A stretch of DNA of 64,000 nucleotides from Variovorax sp. V93 (lineage in GTDB: Bacteria > Pseudomonadota > Gammaproteobacteria > Burkholderiales > Burkholderiaceae_C), in assembly GCF_041154485.1 (NCBI RefSeq), contig NZ_AP028669.1:2356001-2420000 (forward strand), in the 5' to 3' direction. The position numbers and the translations under genes were made by a program. The notes under the pieces are model-generated. The model ran no database searches and was not told the DNA's origin. It worked only from the letters and a program-made list of their open reading frames with translations. Positions 57,459-64,000 of the stretch are shown in pieces. Positions within the stretch are counted from its first letter, which is position 1. Each line of letters starts with the position of its first letter.

Positions 57459-58328
57459 ATGCAAGAAACCTGTCGCCTCTGCGGATCGAAGTCCCGGTTC
57501 ATGTTCACGCACGAAGTACTGGGTCGCCATCAAGTCAACTATTTTGAATGTGAGAGCTGCGCAAGCCTACAAACAGAAAAACCCCATTGGCTTGACGAGG
57601 CATACGCGATTCCCGGTGTGCACGTTGATGTTGGACAGGCTGCGCGAGTCGTGCAAACCTGGGTACGGCTTTGCTTTCTCCTGGAGACGATCGGTTTCGA
57701 CAAGCAACGCGAATGCATCGACTACGGTGGATCGGCGGGCCTGCTGACTCGCTTGATGCGGGACAGCGGGTATAGGTACTTGGCTTACGACACCTACGAC
57801 GATTCGAAATACGCGAACTACTTCAAGGTTAGCCGCCTGGAGAACGTCTCTCCGGGCTTGGTGTCTGCCTTCGAGGTTTTTGAACACTTTCCACAGCCGG
57901 CAGAATCCATCGGCGAACTGTTTGCGATAAAGCCCGACCTGATCGTGTTTTCGACAGTTTTCTACGAAGGCCAAGGACCCGACTGGGAATACCTCGTCCC
58001 CTACTGCGGCCAACACATATTCTTCTATCGAGAGCAGGCGCTTAGAGCGTTCGGGGAGCGGCACGGATATGCGCTTCGTCGCAGTCAAGATTTCTGGCTG
58101 ATGATTCGAGAGACAAGTCCCTATCTCGCGGCATTCGATGCCAAACACACGGCGACATTGGACGCCGCATTTGTTGGAGAGCTATTTCTGCGCGTCGGGC
58201 ATGGCACCGAACAGACCCTTCAGGACTACTCCTATGCAAAGGACCGTTTCATAAGCGAGCTCGGCGCGGTTCGGAGATCGGCCGCCAAGCCTAAGAATCT
58301 GTTGCGTCGATTTTTGGGCCTTGCGTAG
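57459..58328 (+). CDS. Class I SAM-dependent methyltransferase with N-terminal zinc-finger-like cysteines
   Basis: A 289-residue protein. Two Cys pairs at the N terminus (CRLCGS and CESCAS) could bind zinc, as in sugar C-methyltransferases. The AdoMet site is IDYGGSAGLLTRLM, and SAFEVFEHFPQP is the post-motif. The gene is visibly less GC-rich than its neighbours, and no glycosyltransferase or sugar gene is nearby. It stands alone between two similar terminators, so lateral acquisition is likely. The acceptor molecule is unknown. Confidence 0.82.
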   Translation: MQETCRLCGSKSRFMFTHEVLGRHQVNYFECESCASLQTEKPHWLDEAYAIPGVHVDVGQAARVVQTWVRLCFLLETIGFDKQRECIDYGGSAGLLTRLMRDSGYRYLAYDTYDDSKYANYFKVSRLENVSPGLVSAFEVFEHFPQPAESIGELFAIKPDLIVFSTVFYEGQGPDWEYLVPYCGQHIFFYREQALRAFGERHGYALRRSQDFWLMIRETSPYLAAFDAKHTATLDAAFVGELFLRVGHGTEQTLQDYSYAKDRFISELGAVRRSAAKPKNLLRRFLGLA

Positions 58329-58335
58329 GAAGACA

Positions 58336-58364
58336 CCCCCCAGCCTTCGGGCTGGGGGGCTTTT
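58336..58364 (+). terminator. Rho-independent terminator after methyltransferase gene
   Basis: CCCCCCAGCC (58336-58345) pairs perfectly with GGCTGGGGGG (58350-58359) across TTCG, followed by CTTTT. Confidence 0.88.
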
Positions 58365-58378
58365 CCCGTTTCTGGTAC

Positions 58379-58926
58379 CTACAGATTCGCCTCGCGTTTT
58401 GCCTTGCGCCAGTCCCACGGCGCCATGGGTTCATCATCCCGCCACAGGCCCACATGTTTGGCCTTTGCCTCGGACTCCGCGAACTCGTACTGCCCACGCT
58501 CCTGCGGCGTTTGCTCGCGCGAGTAGGCGCGGTACCACCAGGCCATCCCCACCGTGACCATGGCCAGACCTGCGTCGCGCGTCTTGGGACCGTTGGGCGC
58601 GGATGCCGGAGCCACCATCACCTTGCAGACACAGCGGCCGTAGCGGTCTGTCTTCGGGTAGTCGAGCTGCGCGTCCTTCATGTAGACCAGGTCGGACAGC
58701 GCTTCCTTTACACGCTGGCCGAACGGCTGCTTCTTCTCCGGCGCGCGATGCCGTTGAAGCGCGCCTTGATCTGGTCGTAGGCACGCTCGGTGCCGCAGCG
58801 CGCGGTTAGCGTGTCGCCGTCGCTGACGCCGACCACGAGGCAGATCTGGGACTCGGCCTTGGCGAGCTGTATGGCCGGGTAGCGGCCCGGGAGACCACGG
58901 TGGATATAGTCGCGCTGAACAAGCAC
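58379..58926 (-). pseudogene. Frameshifted thermonuclease (SNase family)
   Basis: Two overlapping minus-strand frames encode one staphylococcal-nuclease-like protein. The first (from GTG 58926) gives VVGVSDGDTLTARCG and ends its family match at NGI. The second picks up at APEKKQPFGQRVKEAL and continues with DRYGRCVCKV, AWWYRAYS, and GLWRDDEPMAPWDWRK. The shift is at about 58743-58748, where the family Asp codon in GIDAPE has lost one base. The protein would be inactive unless the shift is a sequencing error. The signal peptide region also looks decayed. Confidence 0.75.
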
Positions 58927-58939
58927 TCAGCAAGTCACC

Positions 58940-59362
58940 ATGGATCTCTCGCTCCTCAGCTTCATCGTCGGCACAATCATCGCGCTCATAGGCCTTTCGA
59001 TACCTATTGCCGCCCTTGAGGAGAGCAAACGCGACAACCTAGTTCGGTTCTGGAGGCGATGGATAAAGATCGTTTTTTTGATCGTGCTCTTAGTCAACTC
59101 CACCTTCGGCATTTGGCTGTTCTGGCATACCGCCGGCGCACCTACGCGCGGTGAAGTGTTGGTCCTGTTGATGCACATATTCAACTTGTTTGGAGTGCCG
59201 TTCATTTTGTTCATGGCAGCGATGGACAACGTTCTCGATGCACGAAACGCAAAGAGGAACGAGTTGGAGCAGAAGGTCAGGAACCTTGAGCTCCAAGTTC
59301 AGGCATTGACATCGTTCAAAGCACTCTCTCCTGTGGCAACAACCGTTAGCAAACCAATCTGA
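58940..59362 (+). CDS. Hypothetical membrane protein with C-terminal coiled coil
   Basis: A 140-residue protein with three hydrophobic segments (LLSFIVGTIIALIGLSIPI, IVFLIVLLVNSTFGIWLFW, EVLVLLMHIFNLFGVPFIL). A charged coiled-coil tail follows (KRNELEQKVRNLELQVQAL). No family is recognised. Base composition is clearly lower in GC than the core genome, which fits acquired DNA. It starts 13 bp from the divergent nuclease remnant. Confidence 0.65.
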   Translation: MDLSLLSFIVGTIIALIGLSIPIAALEESKRDNLVRFWRRWIKIVFLIVLLVNSTFGIWLFWHTAGAPTRGEVLVLLMHIFNLFGVPFILFMAAMDNVLDARNAKRNELEQKVRNLELQVQALTSFKALSPVATTVSKPI

Positions 59363-59398
59363 CTCGGACGCTGGATCGGCAGATCAACGAGTGCCCAT

Positions 59399-59421
59399 AA
59401 AAAAGCCGCCTCAAGGGCGGC
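59399..59421 (-). terminator. Rho-independent terminator of the P4-type integrase gene
   Basis: On the minus strand GCCGCC (59416-59421) pairs with GGCGGC (59405-59410) across 5 bases and runs into six T (the A run 59399-59404 on the plus strand). It lies 22 bases after the integrase stop. Confidence 0.85.
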
Positions 59422-59443
59422 CCGTGGTAGAACAATTAGATGC

Positions 59444-60682
59444 TCACGCAGCCTTGAAAGCCAGGATTTTTGCTCCCTGGCGCAGCTCGTCGAGATGGTC
59501 TGCCCACAGCTGCATCATCTTGCGGCGCTTGACCACGAACTCCGCGCGATCGTAGGCGGCGCCGAGCGGGTCGCTCTTTCCGTGCGCGAGCTGCGCCTCA
59601 ATGACCTCGGGCTCGACGTCCATCTGCTCGACCATGATCGTGCGCGCCATCGCGCGGAAACCGTGGGCCGTCATCTCGGTGTTGTCGAAGCCCATGCGGC
59701 GCAGCGCTGTGTTCACGGTGTTGTCGCTCATCGGCCGCTCGCCGGTCAGCAGGCTCGGGAAAACGTACTGGCCGTGGCCAGTGAGCGGCTTGAGATCGAC
59801 AAGGACTTCGACGGCCTGCTTTGGCAGCGGCACCAGGTGCGGGCGCCCGTTGATCTTTGCGGTCTTCGTGCGCTTCATGTCCGCCGCCGGGATCGTCCAC
59901 AGCGCCTTCTCGAGGTCGACGTCCGACCAGCGCATTTGCCGGATGTTGCCGGGCCGCTGAAAGAGGAGGGCAGAGAGGTGCAACGCTGCGCGCGTTGCAG
60001 GTTGGCCAGCGTATGCAGCGATTGCGCGCATCAGCTCGCCGGCCTTCACCGGCTCGAGCACCGCGGCCATGTGCTTGACCTGCACGGGCACGAGCGCGCC
60101 CTGCAAGTCGGGGGCTGGGTTGCTGGTGCACCGGCCGGTGGCGATGCCGTGACGGAACACCTGGCCGGACCATTGGCGCAAGGTGTGCGCAGTCTCGTGC
60201 GCGCCGCGGGCCTCGATGCGGCGCAGTACCTGCAACAGCATCGGTGCGGTGATGCTGGATAGGGGCAGGCTGCCGAGCCAGGGGAACGCATCCTTCTCCA
60301 TGATGGAGATCCAGCGCTCCGCGTACCGCGGGCTCCACGCCGAACTCTTGGTCTTGTGATACTCGCGCGCCACGGCCTCGAAGCTGGCGTTGGTGTCGGC
60401 CTTGCGCTCGAGCTTCTCAAGTTGTCGGCGCTGCGCGGGATCGATGCCTTGCTGTTGGATCTTGCGGGCGTCGTCGCGGCCGGTGCGCGCCGCCTTGAGC
60501 GTCACCTCTGGATAGCTGCCCAATGCCAGGCGCTTTTCCTTGCCGTCGAAGCGGTACTTCCAGAACCAGCGCCTCGAGCCGCTGGGCTCGATCTGCAGAT
60601 AGAGGCCTCCGGAATCTGCGAGGCGCAGCCGTAGCTTGTCGGCAGGGCAGAGGGTCTTCTTGCAGGCGGTGTCGGTGAGCAC
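59444..60682 (-). CDS. P4-type tyrosine integrase
   Basis: A 412-residue integrase. Residues 1-90 form the arm-binding domain (DUF4102; LRLRLADSGGLYLQIEPSGSRRW, quoted in part, and KRLALGSYPEVTLKAAR). The catalytic domain has Arg in FQRPGNIRQMRWSDVD, HGFR in MTAHGFRAMART, His in QLAHGKSDPLG and Tyr in AAYDRAEFV. Start is a GTG at 60682, fitting the usual N terminus. The gene is placed with its start near the 3' end of a tRNA-Arg fragment, the standard place for integrases of islands that use tRNA 3' ends. Confidence 0.93.
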   Translation of the reverse strand: MLTDTACKKTLCPADKLRLRLADSGGLYLQIEPSGSRRWFWKYRFDGKEKRLALGSYPEVTLKAARTGRDDARKIQQQGIDPAQRRQLEKLERKADTNASFEAVAREYHKTKSSAWSPRYAERWISIMEKDAFPWLGSLPLSSITAPMLLQVLRRIEARGAHETAHTLRQWSGQVFRHGIATGRCTSNPAPDLQGALVPVQVKHMAAVLEPVKAGELMRAIAAYAGQPATRAALHLSALLFQRPGNIRQMRWSDVDLEKALWTIPAADMKRTKTAKINGRPHLVPLPKQAVEVLVDLKPLTGHGQYVFPSLLTGERPMSDNTVNTALRRMGFDNTEMTAHGFRAMARTIMVEQMDVEPEVIEAQLAHGKSDPLGAAYDRAEFVVKRRKMMQLWADHLDELRQGAKILAFKAA

Positions 60683-60683
60683 G

Positions 60684-60740
60684 GGGGAACAATTTCGGCG
60701 ACTGGGCCTGAAACTGTACCTGTTTCCCCGTTTGTTCCCC
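60684..60740. promoter_or_regulatory. GGGGAACAA inverted repeat upstream of integrase start
   Basis: GGGGAACAA (60684-60692) and TTGTTCCCC (60732-60740) are inverted perfect 9-mers, with a related TGTTTCCCC at 60721-60729. They lie directly upstream of the GTG of the P4-type integrase and may be integrase arm sites or autoregulatory sites. Confidence 0.45.
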
Positions 60741-60856
60741 TAAATTCGACGAACCTCAGCGGTTTTTTGTGGTTGCTCGTGGAGTAAAACCAGCTGCTTC
60801 TACAGAGGAGAAATGGCTGCTTGCGGCTCTTCGTGGGGGAATGGGGAGCAACAAAA

Positions 60857-60903
60857 TGGCCTGCCCGGAGGGGATCGAACCCCCGACAACCTGCTTAGAA
60901 GGC
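60857..60903 (-). other. 3' half of a tRNA-Arg(UCU) gene, probable attachment site
   Basis: Read on the minus strand, this contains anticodon loop CTTCTAA, 3' anticodon stem GCAGG, 5-base variable loop, T stem-loop GGGGG-TTCGATC-CCCTC, acceptor 3' strand CGGGCAG, discriminator G and encoded CCA. The 5' half (expected acceptor CTGCCCG) is absent: identity ends at 60903, inside the anticodon stem. This is what remains at one end of an element that inserted at the tRNA gene. Confidence 0.75.
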
Positions 60904-61022
60904 CCAAAAGCTAGAATCATTTGATCCCACTCTGCGTTGGCTTCCCGGGAAATTGGATCTATTTTTTGGTGCTCTTGGGGGCAGTATGGGGACACTAACT
61001 TTTTGCGGAGCCGAGACAGCGG

Positions 61023-62180
61023 ATGGCGATTTTTTCCCTACGAGCGAGCGGAAATTGGCAGGCCAGGATCAGGCGCGACGGCTGGCCACCGCAGTCGAAG
61101 ACGTTCCCGAACAAGACCGATGCCATTGCATGGGCCCGGAAGATCGAGCGGGAGATGGACACGGAGTCCTTCTTGCCGAGTGACGAGGCTGCCCGTACGA
61201 CACTCGAGCAACTGGCGAAGCGATACCGCGAGGAGGTCCTGCCAAAACTGCGGGCCCGTGAACGAGACAAATACCTCCTCTCTCGCATCGAGGAGGAGTT
61301 CGGTAAGTACGCTCTCTCTGTCATCACGCCGGCCATGTTATCGGCGTATCGCGACGAGCGCCTTAAGGCAGTTTCGGCACAGTCCTGCCTACACGAGCTG
61401 GGGATGATCTCAAGGCTCTACAACAAGGCGATCAAGGACTGGAAGATCAAGATCCCGCGCGGCAATCCTATCGCTGAGGTCACGAAGCCGTCGGTGTCAA
61501 ACGAGCGCGATCGCACGCTGCGAGACGGCGAGGAGGATCTCCTTCTTGCCGTCTTAGGCGAGCGTGAGAACCCATGGCCGCGGGCAGCCTTCGTGCTTGC
61601 GCTGGAGACAGCCGGGCGCTTGTCGGAACTGCTCGCTTTGCGCTGGTCTGACGTCGATGTACGGGCCCGTGTGGCCCGTCTTCGGGGTGTCGATGGTGGG
61701 ATCACCAAGAATGGTGATGCATTCCGCGACGTGCCTCTCACTTCTCGCGCGGTGAGACTCCTCGAAAGCCTGCCGCGATCCACCAAGGGGAAGGTCTTGC
61801 CGATGACGGCAAACGCCTTGAAGCTCGCGTGGGCCCGAGCGATCGCGCGCGCCCGTCGCATGCACCTTCACTCACGGCTGTGCGAGCAGCTCGCAGAGCT
61901 TGGGTTCGACCAGGTCGACCGGGATCGCGAGGTTCGGGCGTTGATCTACAAGAAGCGCCAGCCACAGCCGATCACGCGTAAGTTGCTGGACAAGCTGGAA
62001 AAGGAAGATCACACGCTGGTTGATCTCCATTTTCATGATCTTCGCCACTGCGCAACGACCATGCTCGCCTCGCAGTTGGAGATGCATGAATTGATGAAGG
62101 TGACGGGCCACAAGAGCGCACGACTGGTGCTCAGGTATTACCACCCAAAGGCTAAGGACCTGGCCTTAAAACTGGCTTAG
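61023..62180 (+). CDS. Tyrosine-type recombinase/integrase (second)
   Basis: A 385-residue integrase. The N-terminal part has SGNWQARIRRDGWPPQSKTF and a SAM-like core-binding domain. The catalytic Arg is in ETAGRLSELLALRW, HDLRHC holds the second Arg, and GHKSARLVLRYYH holds the last His and Tyr. It is different from the P4-type protein nearby (no DUF4102 arm domain). It points away from the tRNA fragment 120 bp upstream, so this fragment is probably one end of the element that carries this integrase. Confidence 0.92.
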   Translation: MAIFSLRASGNWQARIRRDGWPPQSKTFPNKTDAIAWARKIEREMDTESFLPSDEAARTTLEQLAKRYREEVLPKLRARERDKYLLSRIEEEFGKYALSVITPAMLSAYRDERLKAVSAQSCLHELGMISRLYNKAIKDWKIKIPRGNPIAEVTKPSVSNERDRTLRDGEEDLLLAVLGERENPWPRAAFVLALETAGRLSELLALRWSDVDVRARVARLRGVDGGITKNGDAFRDVPLTSRAVRLLESLPRSTKGKVLPMTANALKLAWARAIARARRMHLHSRLCEQLAELGFDQVDRDREVRALIYKKRQPQPITRKLLDKLEKEDHTLVDLHFHDLRHCATTMLASQLEMHELMKVTGHKSARLVLRYYHPKAKDLALKLA

Positions 62181-62204
62181 GCTCAGCGCCACCGAAGTAA
62201 TAGC

Positions 62205-62241
62205 GCCCTCAGAGCGCCCTCGCGGTGCCCTCAGAGCGCCC
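62205..62241 (+). repeat. Two 15-bp direct repeats, period 22
   Basis: GCCCTCAGAGCGCCC is found at 62205-62219 and 62227-62241, exactly 22 bases apart, shortly downstream of the second integrase gene. Two helical turns between copies suggest a protein-binding site. Confidence 0.55.
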
Positions 62242-62362
62242 ATGACTCGACGTGCATCGCACACACTTCGAGCGACTGCCCGCAGGTCTAGCCGGTTCAT
62301 CTCCCCGGTGCCCCTCCTTTCGAGGGCTGCGAGGCGGTCATCTCCTCGAAAGGAACTTCTAA

Positions 62363-62785
62363 ATGAAGATGAAACCATTGGTCGGCGCTGCGCTGGCCCT
62401 CGCACTCTGCCTCAGCGCACACGCGCAGGGCATTTCCTTTGCTGTGGCCGACAGCACTGGCGGTCGCCAGATCGCCGGCGTAGGCATTGACCAGGCGGCG
62501 ATTTACAACGGGATCAGCGACGCCCGTGGACGAGCGCAGAACGCCCAAGGCATGGCCGAGTGGGCAGGCCAGACTGCCCAGAGCGCCAGCCAAGTTGCTT
62601 CGGCCGCGCAGGGCACGGCGAGCTACGCCGTAGGTCGTGCAGCCGATGCCCGAGCTCGTGCCGACTACACGGCCTGGTACAACTGGAACTACACACGGGC
62701 GACTGCGATTTCAAATTGCATGGCCACGGGTGGCAATCCTGTTTACTGCAGCGCCATGGCGGACACCATGTATCCGGCGCCCTGA
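62363..62785 (+). CDS. Small secreted alanine-rich protein
   Basis: A 140-residue exported protein. The signal peptide (KMKPLVGAALALALCLSAHA) is followed by a likely cleavage before QGISF. The mature part is Ala/Gln-rich and helical (RAQNAQGMAEWAGQTAQSAS repeat-like). Two cysteines near the C terminus (SNCMATGG and VYCSAMA) could form a disulfide. No family is recognised. AAAGGAAC lies 9 bases upstream of the ATG, and a clean terminator follows. Confidence 0.7.
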   Translation: MKMKPLVGAALALALCLSAHAQGISFAVADSTGGRQIAGVGIDQAAIYNGISDARGRAQNAQGMAEWAGQTAQSASQVASAAQGTASYAVGRAADARARADYTAWYNWNYTRATAISNCMATGGNPVYCSAMADTMYPAP

Positions 62786-62805
62786 GTCGATGCAATGCCA
62801 CTACA

Positions 62806-62829
62806 GAAAAGCGCCTTCGGGCGCTTTTC
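62806..62829. terminator. Bidirectional UUCG-loop terminator
   Basis: GAAAAGCGCC (62806-62815) and GGCGCTTTTC (62820-62829) pair perfectly across TTCG. It ends the small secreted gene on the plus strand, and could act on the minus strand too. Confidence 0.88.
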
Positions 62830-62876
62830 CTCTGGTGCGCGCAGTACGGGCGATCTGGGAGGTCAGGAGCGGCGCA

Positions 62877-63029
62877 CTACTGCGTGGCTAGACGCTCCGC
62901 AATCTCACGCGCACCGAGATCTCGGACTGATGCAAGAGTCTTCGTCCGGAAGTGCGTCTCACCCATCCAGTGCTTGAGCGTGCAGAACACGTGCTCCCCG
63001 GTACTCTTCGCAGCGTCATGGCAAGCCAT
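62877..63029 (-). pseudogene. Transposase C-terminal remnant
   Basis: A 50-codon minus-strand frame contains EHVFCTLKHWMGETHFRTKT and then TLASVR. This strongly resembles the end of IS1182/IS5-type DDE transposases, which commonly read FGTLKxWMGxTHFLTKTL and continue TEMSLHVLAYN. Here the continuation is lost and replaced by unrelated residues, and nothing before it codes for the catalytic core. It is a relic of an insertion sequence; no terminal repeats were seen. Confidence 0.55.
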
Positions 63030-63039
63030 TGGACGCCGA

Positions 63040-63639
63040 CTACCCTTGCCTGACGAGGTTCAACGCCGGTAGAGGTCCGCCCGGAAACTGCTGCATCGCG
63101 CCGCCAGTGGCAAGCCCACCCAAGTCCACCACAGCGAAGCCCAACGATTCGAAGAGCCGCGCCACTTCGGCCTTGGCCTGCGCGTCGTCGCCTGACATGA
63201 AGAGCACGCGGCGCCCGCCGTTCGTGCGCGGATCGGCCGCGAGCAGGGGCGGCGGCAGCGTGTTGGCGATCTTCACCAAGCGCGCACCCGGCACGTGGTC
63301 GCCCACCACCTGGCTCGACGTGCGGCCACCGAGTTCGGCGAGGCGAAAGCCTGGCATCTCGACCGGGTTCATGGTGTCGATCACGATGCGGCCGTCCAGT
63401 GCAGGCAGGCCAGCAGTGGCGCTGTCCAGGTGCGGCCAGGGCACCGAGAGAACGAGCATGTCGGCCTGCGCTGCTTCGGCGCGCGTGCCGGCGCGGGTCT
63501 TGCCGCCAGTGCTGCGCACCGCGTCGGCAAGCGATTCGGGACCTCGGCTGTTCGACAGCACGATGTCGTGGCCGGCATTGGAGAACTGCTTGGCGAGCGC
63601 GAGGCCGATGCTGCCGGCGCCGATGAATCCGATCTTCAT
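63040..63639 (-). CDS. NADPH-dependent F420 reductase-type oxidoreductase
   Basis: A 199-residue Rossmann protein. The dinucleotide motif is MKIGFIGAGSIGLALAKQF, followed by HDIVLSNSRGPESL, in which an Arg can bind the 2' phosphate of NADPH, and IVIDTMNPVEMPG. Members are annotated as NADPH:F420 oxidoreductases; in betaproteobacteria, which lack F420, they probably reduce another acceptor. It lies 32 bp downstream of an SDR gene on the same strand. Confidence 0.87.
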   Translation of the reverse strand: MKIGFIGAGSIGLALAKQFSNAGHDIVLSNSRGPESLADAVRSTGGKTRAGTRAEAAQADMLVLSVPWPHLDSATAGLPALDGRIVIDTMNPVEMPGFRLAELGGRTSSQVVGDHVPGARLVKIANTLPPPLLAADPRTNGGRRVLFMSGDDAQAKAEVARLFESLGFAVVDLGGLATGGAMQQFPGGPLPALNLVRQG

Positions 63640-63671
63640 GGTAAAGCTCCTTGTGTGGATAAACGAGGGGG

Positions 63672-64000
63672 TCAGGCCGAATAGCCGCCGTCAACCGCGA
63701 TGCTTGCGCCGGTGACGAAGCTCGCTGCGGGGCTGGAGAGCCAGGCCACCGCGTTGGCGATCTCGTCCACGTGTGCATAGCGGCCCAGCGCGATGTAGGT
63801 GCGCGCCTGTTGCGCGAAATCGCTGGTCGCGGGGTTCATGTCGGTATCGGTCGGGCCAGGCATCACGTTGTTGACCGTGATGCCTCGCGGGCCAAGGTCG
63901 CGCGCCAGCGCCTTGGTCAGGCCTGCCACGGCGGCCTTGGTCATCACATAGAGAGCCCCGCCGGCGTAAGGCACGTACTGGCTGTTGATGCTGCCGATGT
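63672..64000 (-). CDS. SDR family oxidoreductase (5' end beyond window)
   Basis: About 109 residues of the C-terminal half are visible; the start is outside the window. Catalytic Ser in IGSINSQYVPY and YVMTKAA (Tyr and Lys) are intact, followed by NNVMPGPTDTDMNP and the ending FVTGASIAVDGGYSA. The substrate is unknown. It is co-directional with the F420-reductase-type gene, perhaps as one transcript. Confidence 0.88.
   Translation of the reverse strand, partial: IGSINSQYVPYAGGALYVMTKAAVAGLTKALARDLGPRGITVNNVMPGPTDTDMNPATSDFAQQARTYIALGRYAHVDEIANAVAWLSSPAASFVTGASIAVDGGYSA

Noticed and set aside
60857..60903. A functional tRNA-Arg gene
   Set aside because: The 5' half, including the acceptor 5' strand and D arm, is missing, so it cannot fold as a tRNA.
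62205..62241. CRISPR repeats
   Set aside because: Only two copies of 15 bp with a 7-bp gap and no cas genes; too short for an array.
62888..63778. A 296-codon minus-strand frame through the F420-reductase-type gene
   Set aside because: It is a different frame from the real gene and the transposase remnant, and has shadow-like composition.

Overview
The window is high-GC DNA whose protein content and gene order fit a betaproteobacterium of the Comamonadaceae, most likely Variovorax or a close relative. This is inferred from the order yfgM-bamB-der-hfq-hflX-hflK-hflC-yjeT-hisZ-purA, the polyhydroxybutyrate genes, the many Bug-type and ABC solute importers, and the style of the proteins. No 16S rRNA or other taxonomic marker is present.

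Layout. 1-10.3 kb is the conserved housekeeping block: outer-membrane assembly (YfgM, BamB), GTPases Der and HflX, the RNA chaperone Hfq, the FtsH modulators HflK/HflC, HisZ, PurA and a purine phosphoribosyltransferase. 10.5-24.4 kb is mixed core and accessory DNA: a hemerythrin-like protein, a VOC protein, an AraC regulator, a cystathionine-lyase-like enzyme, a GDSL esterase next to a YbbA-like ATPase, an uncharacterised membrane protein, RlmB, an XRE-cupin regulator beside an acetyltransferase, an aldo/keto reductase, a two-gene chromate transporter, a BrkB-like protein and a CHRD lipoprotein. 23.2-28.5 kb holds a patatin-like protein with 3-hydroxybutyrate dehydrogenase, then a complete tripartite tricarboxylate transporter (TctC-TctB-TctA). 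28.5-42.2 kb holds a MarR-GNAT fusion, YgiQ, a phytase-like lipoprotein, acyl-CoA metabolism genes (CoA-transferase, dienoyl-CoA-reductase-like SDR, enoyl-CoA hydratase), a GST and a PhoX phosphatase.

42.3-56.4 kb is the most interesting metabolic region. A divergent catabolic cluster contains an amidase, a small membrane protein and a D-threonine-aldolase-like enzyme on the minus strand. On the plus strand lie an NMT1/ThiY-like binding protein, an ATPase, two different permeases, a class II aldolase, a TauD-type dioxygenase, a GntR/FCD regulator, an SDR, an aminotransferase, an alpha/beta hydrolase, a carbamoylase-type M20 hydrolase and a bicupin. Overlapping starts and stops (GTGA, TGATG, TTGA) indicate coupled translation. 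A 9-bp inverted repeat sits between the two arms. The substrate is unknown; the enzymes point to an amide- or N-carbamoyl-containing compound.

56.4-63.0 kb is a mobile or degraded zone. It contains a lone methyltransferase between two similar terminators, a frameshifted thermonuclease, a P4-type integrase, the 3' half of a tRNA-Arg(UCU) gene, a second tyrosine integrase and a transposase remnant. This looks like two elements inserted in turn at the same tRNA. The window ends in an F420-type NADP oxidoreductase and a partial SDR. No CRISPR array, rRNA gene or intact tRNA was seen.
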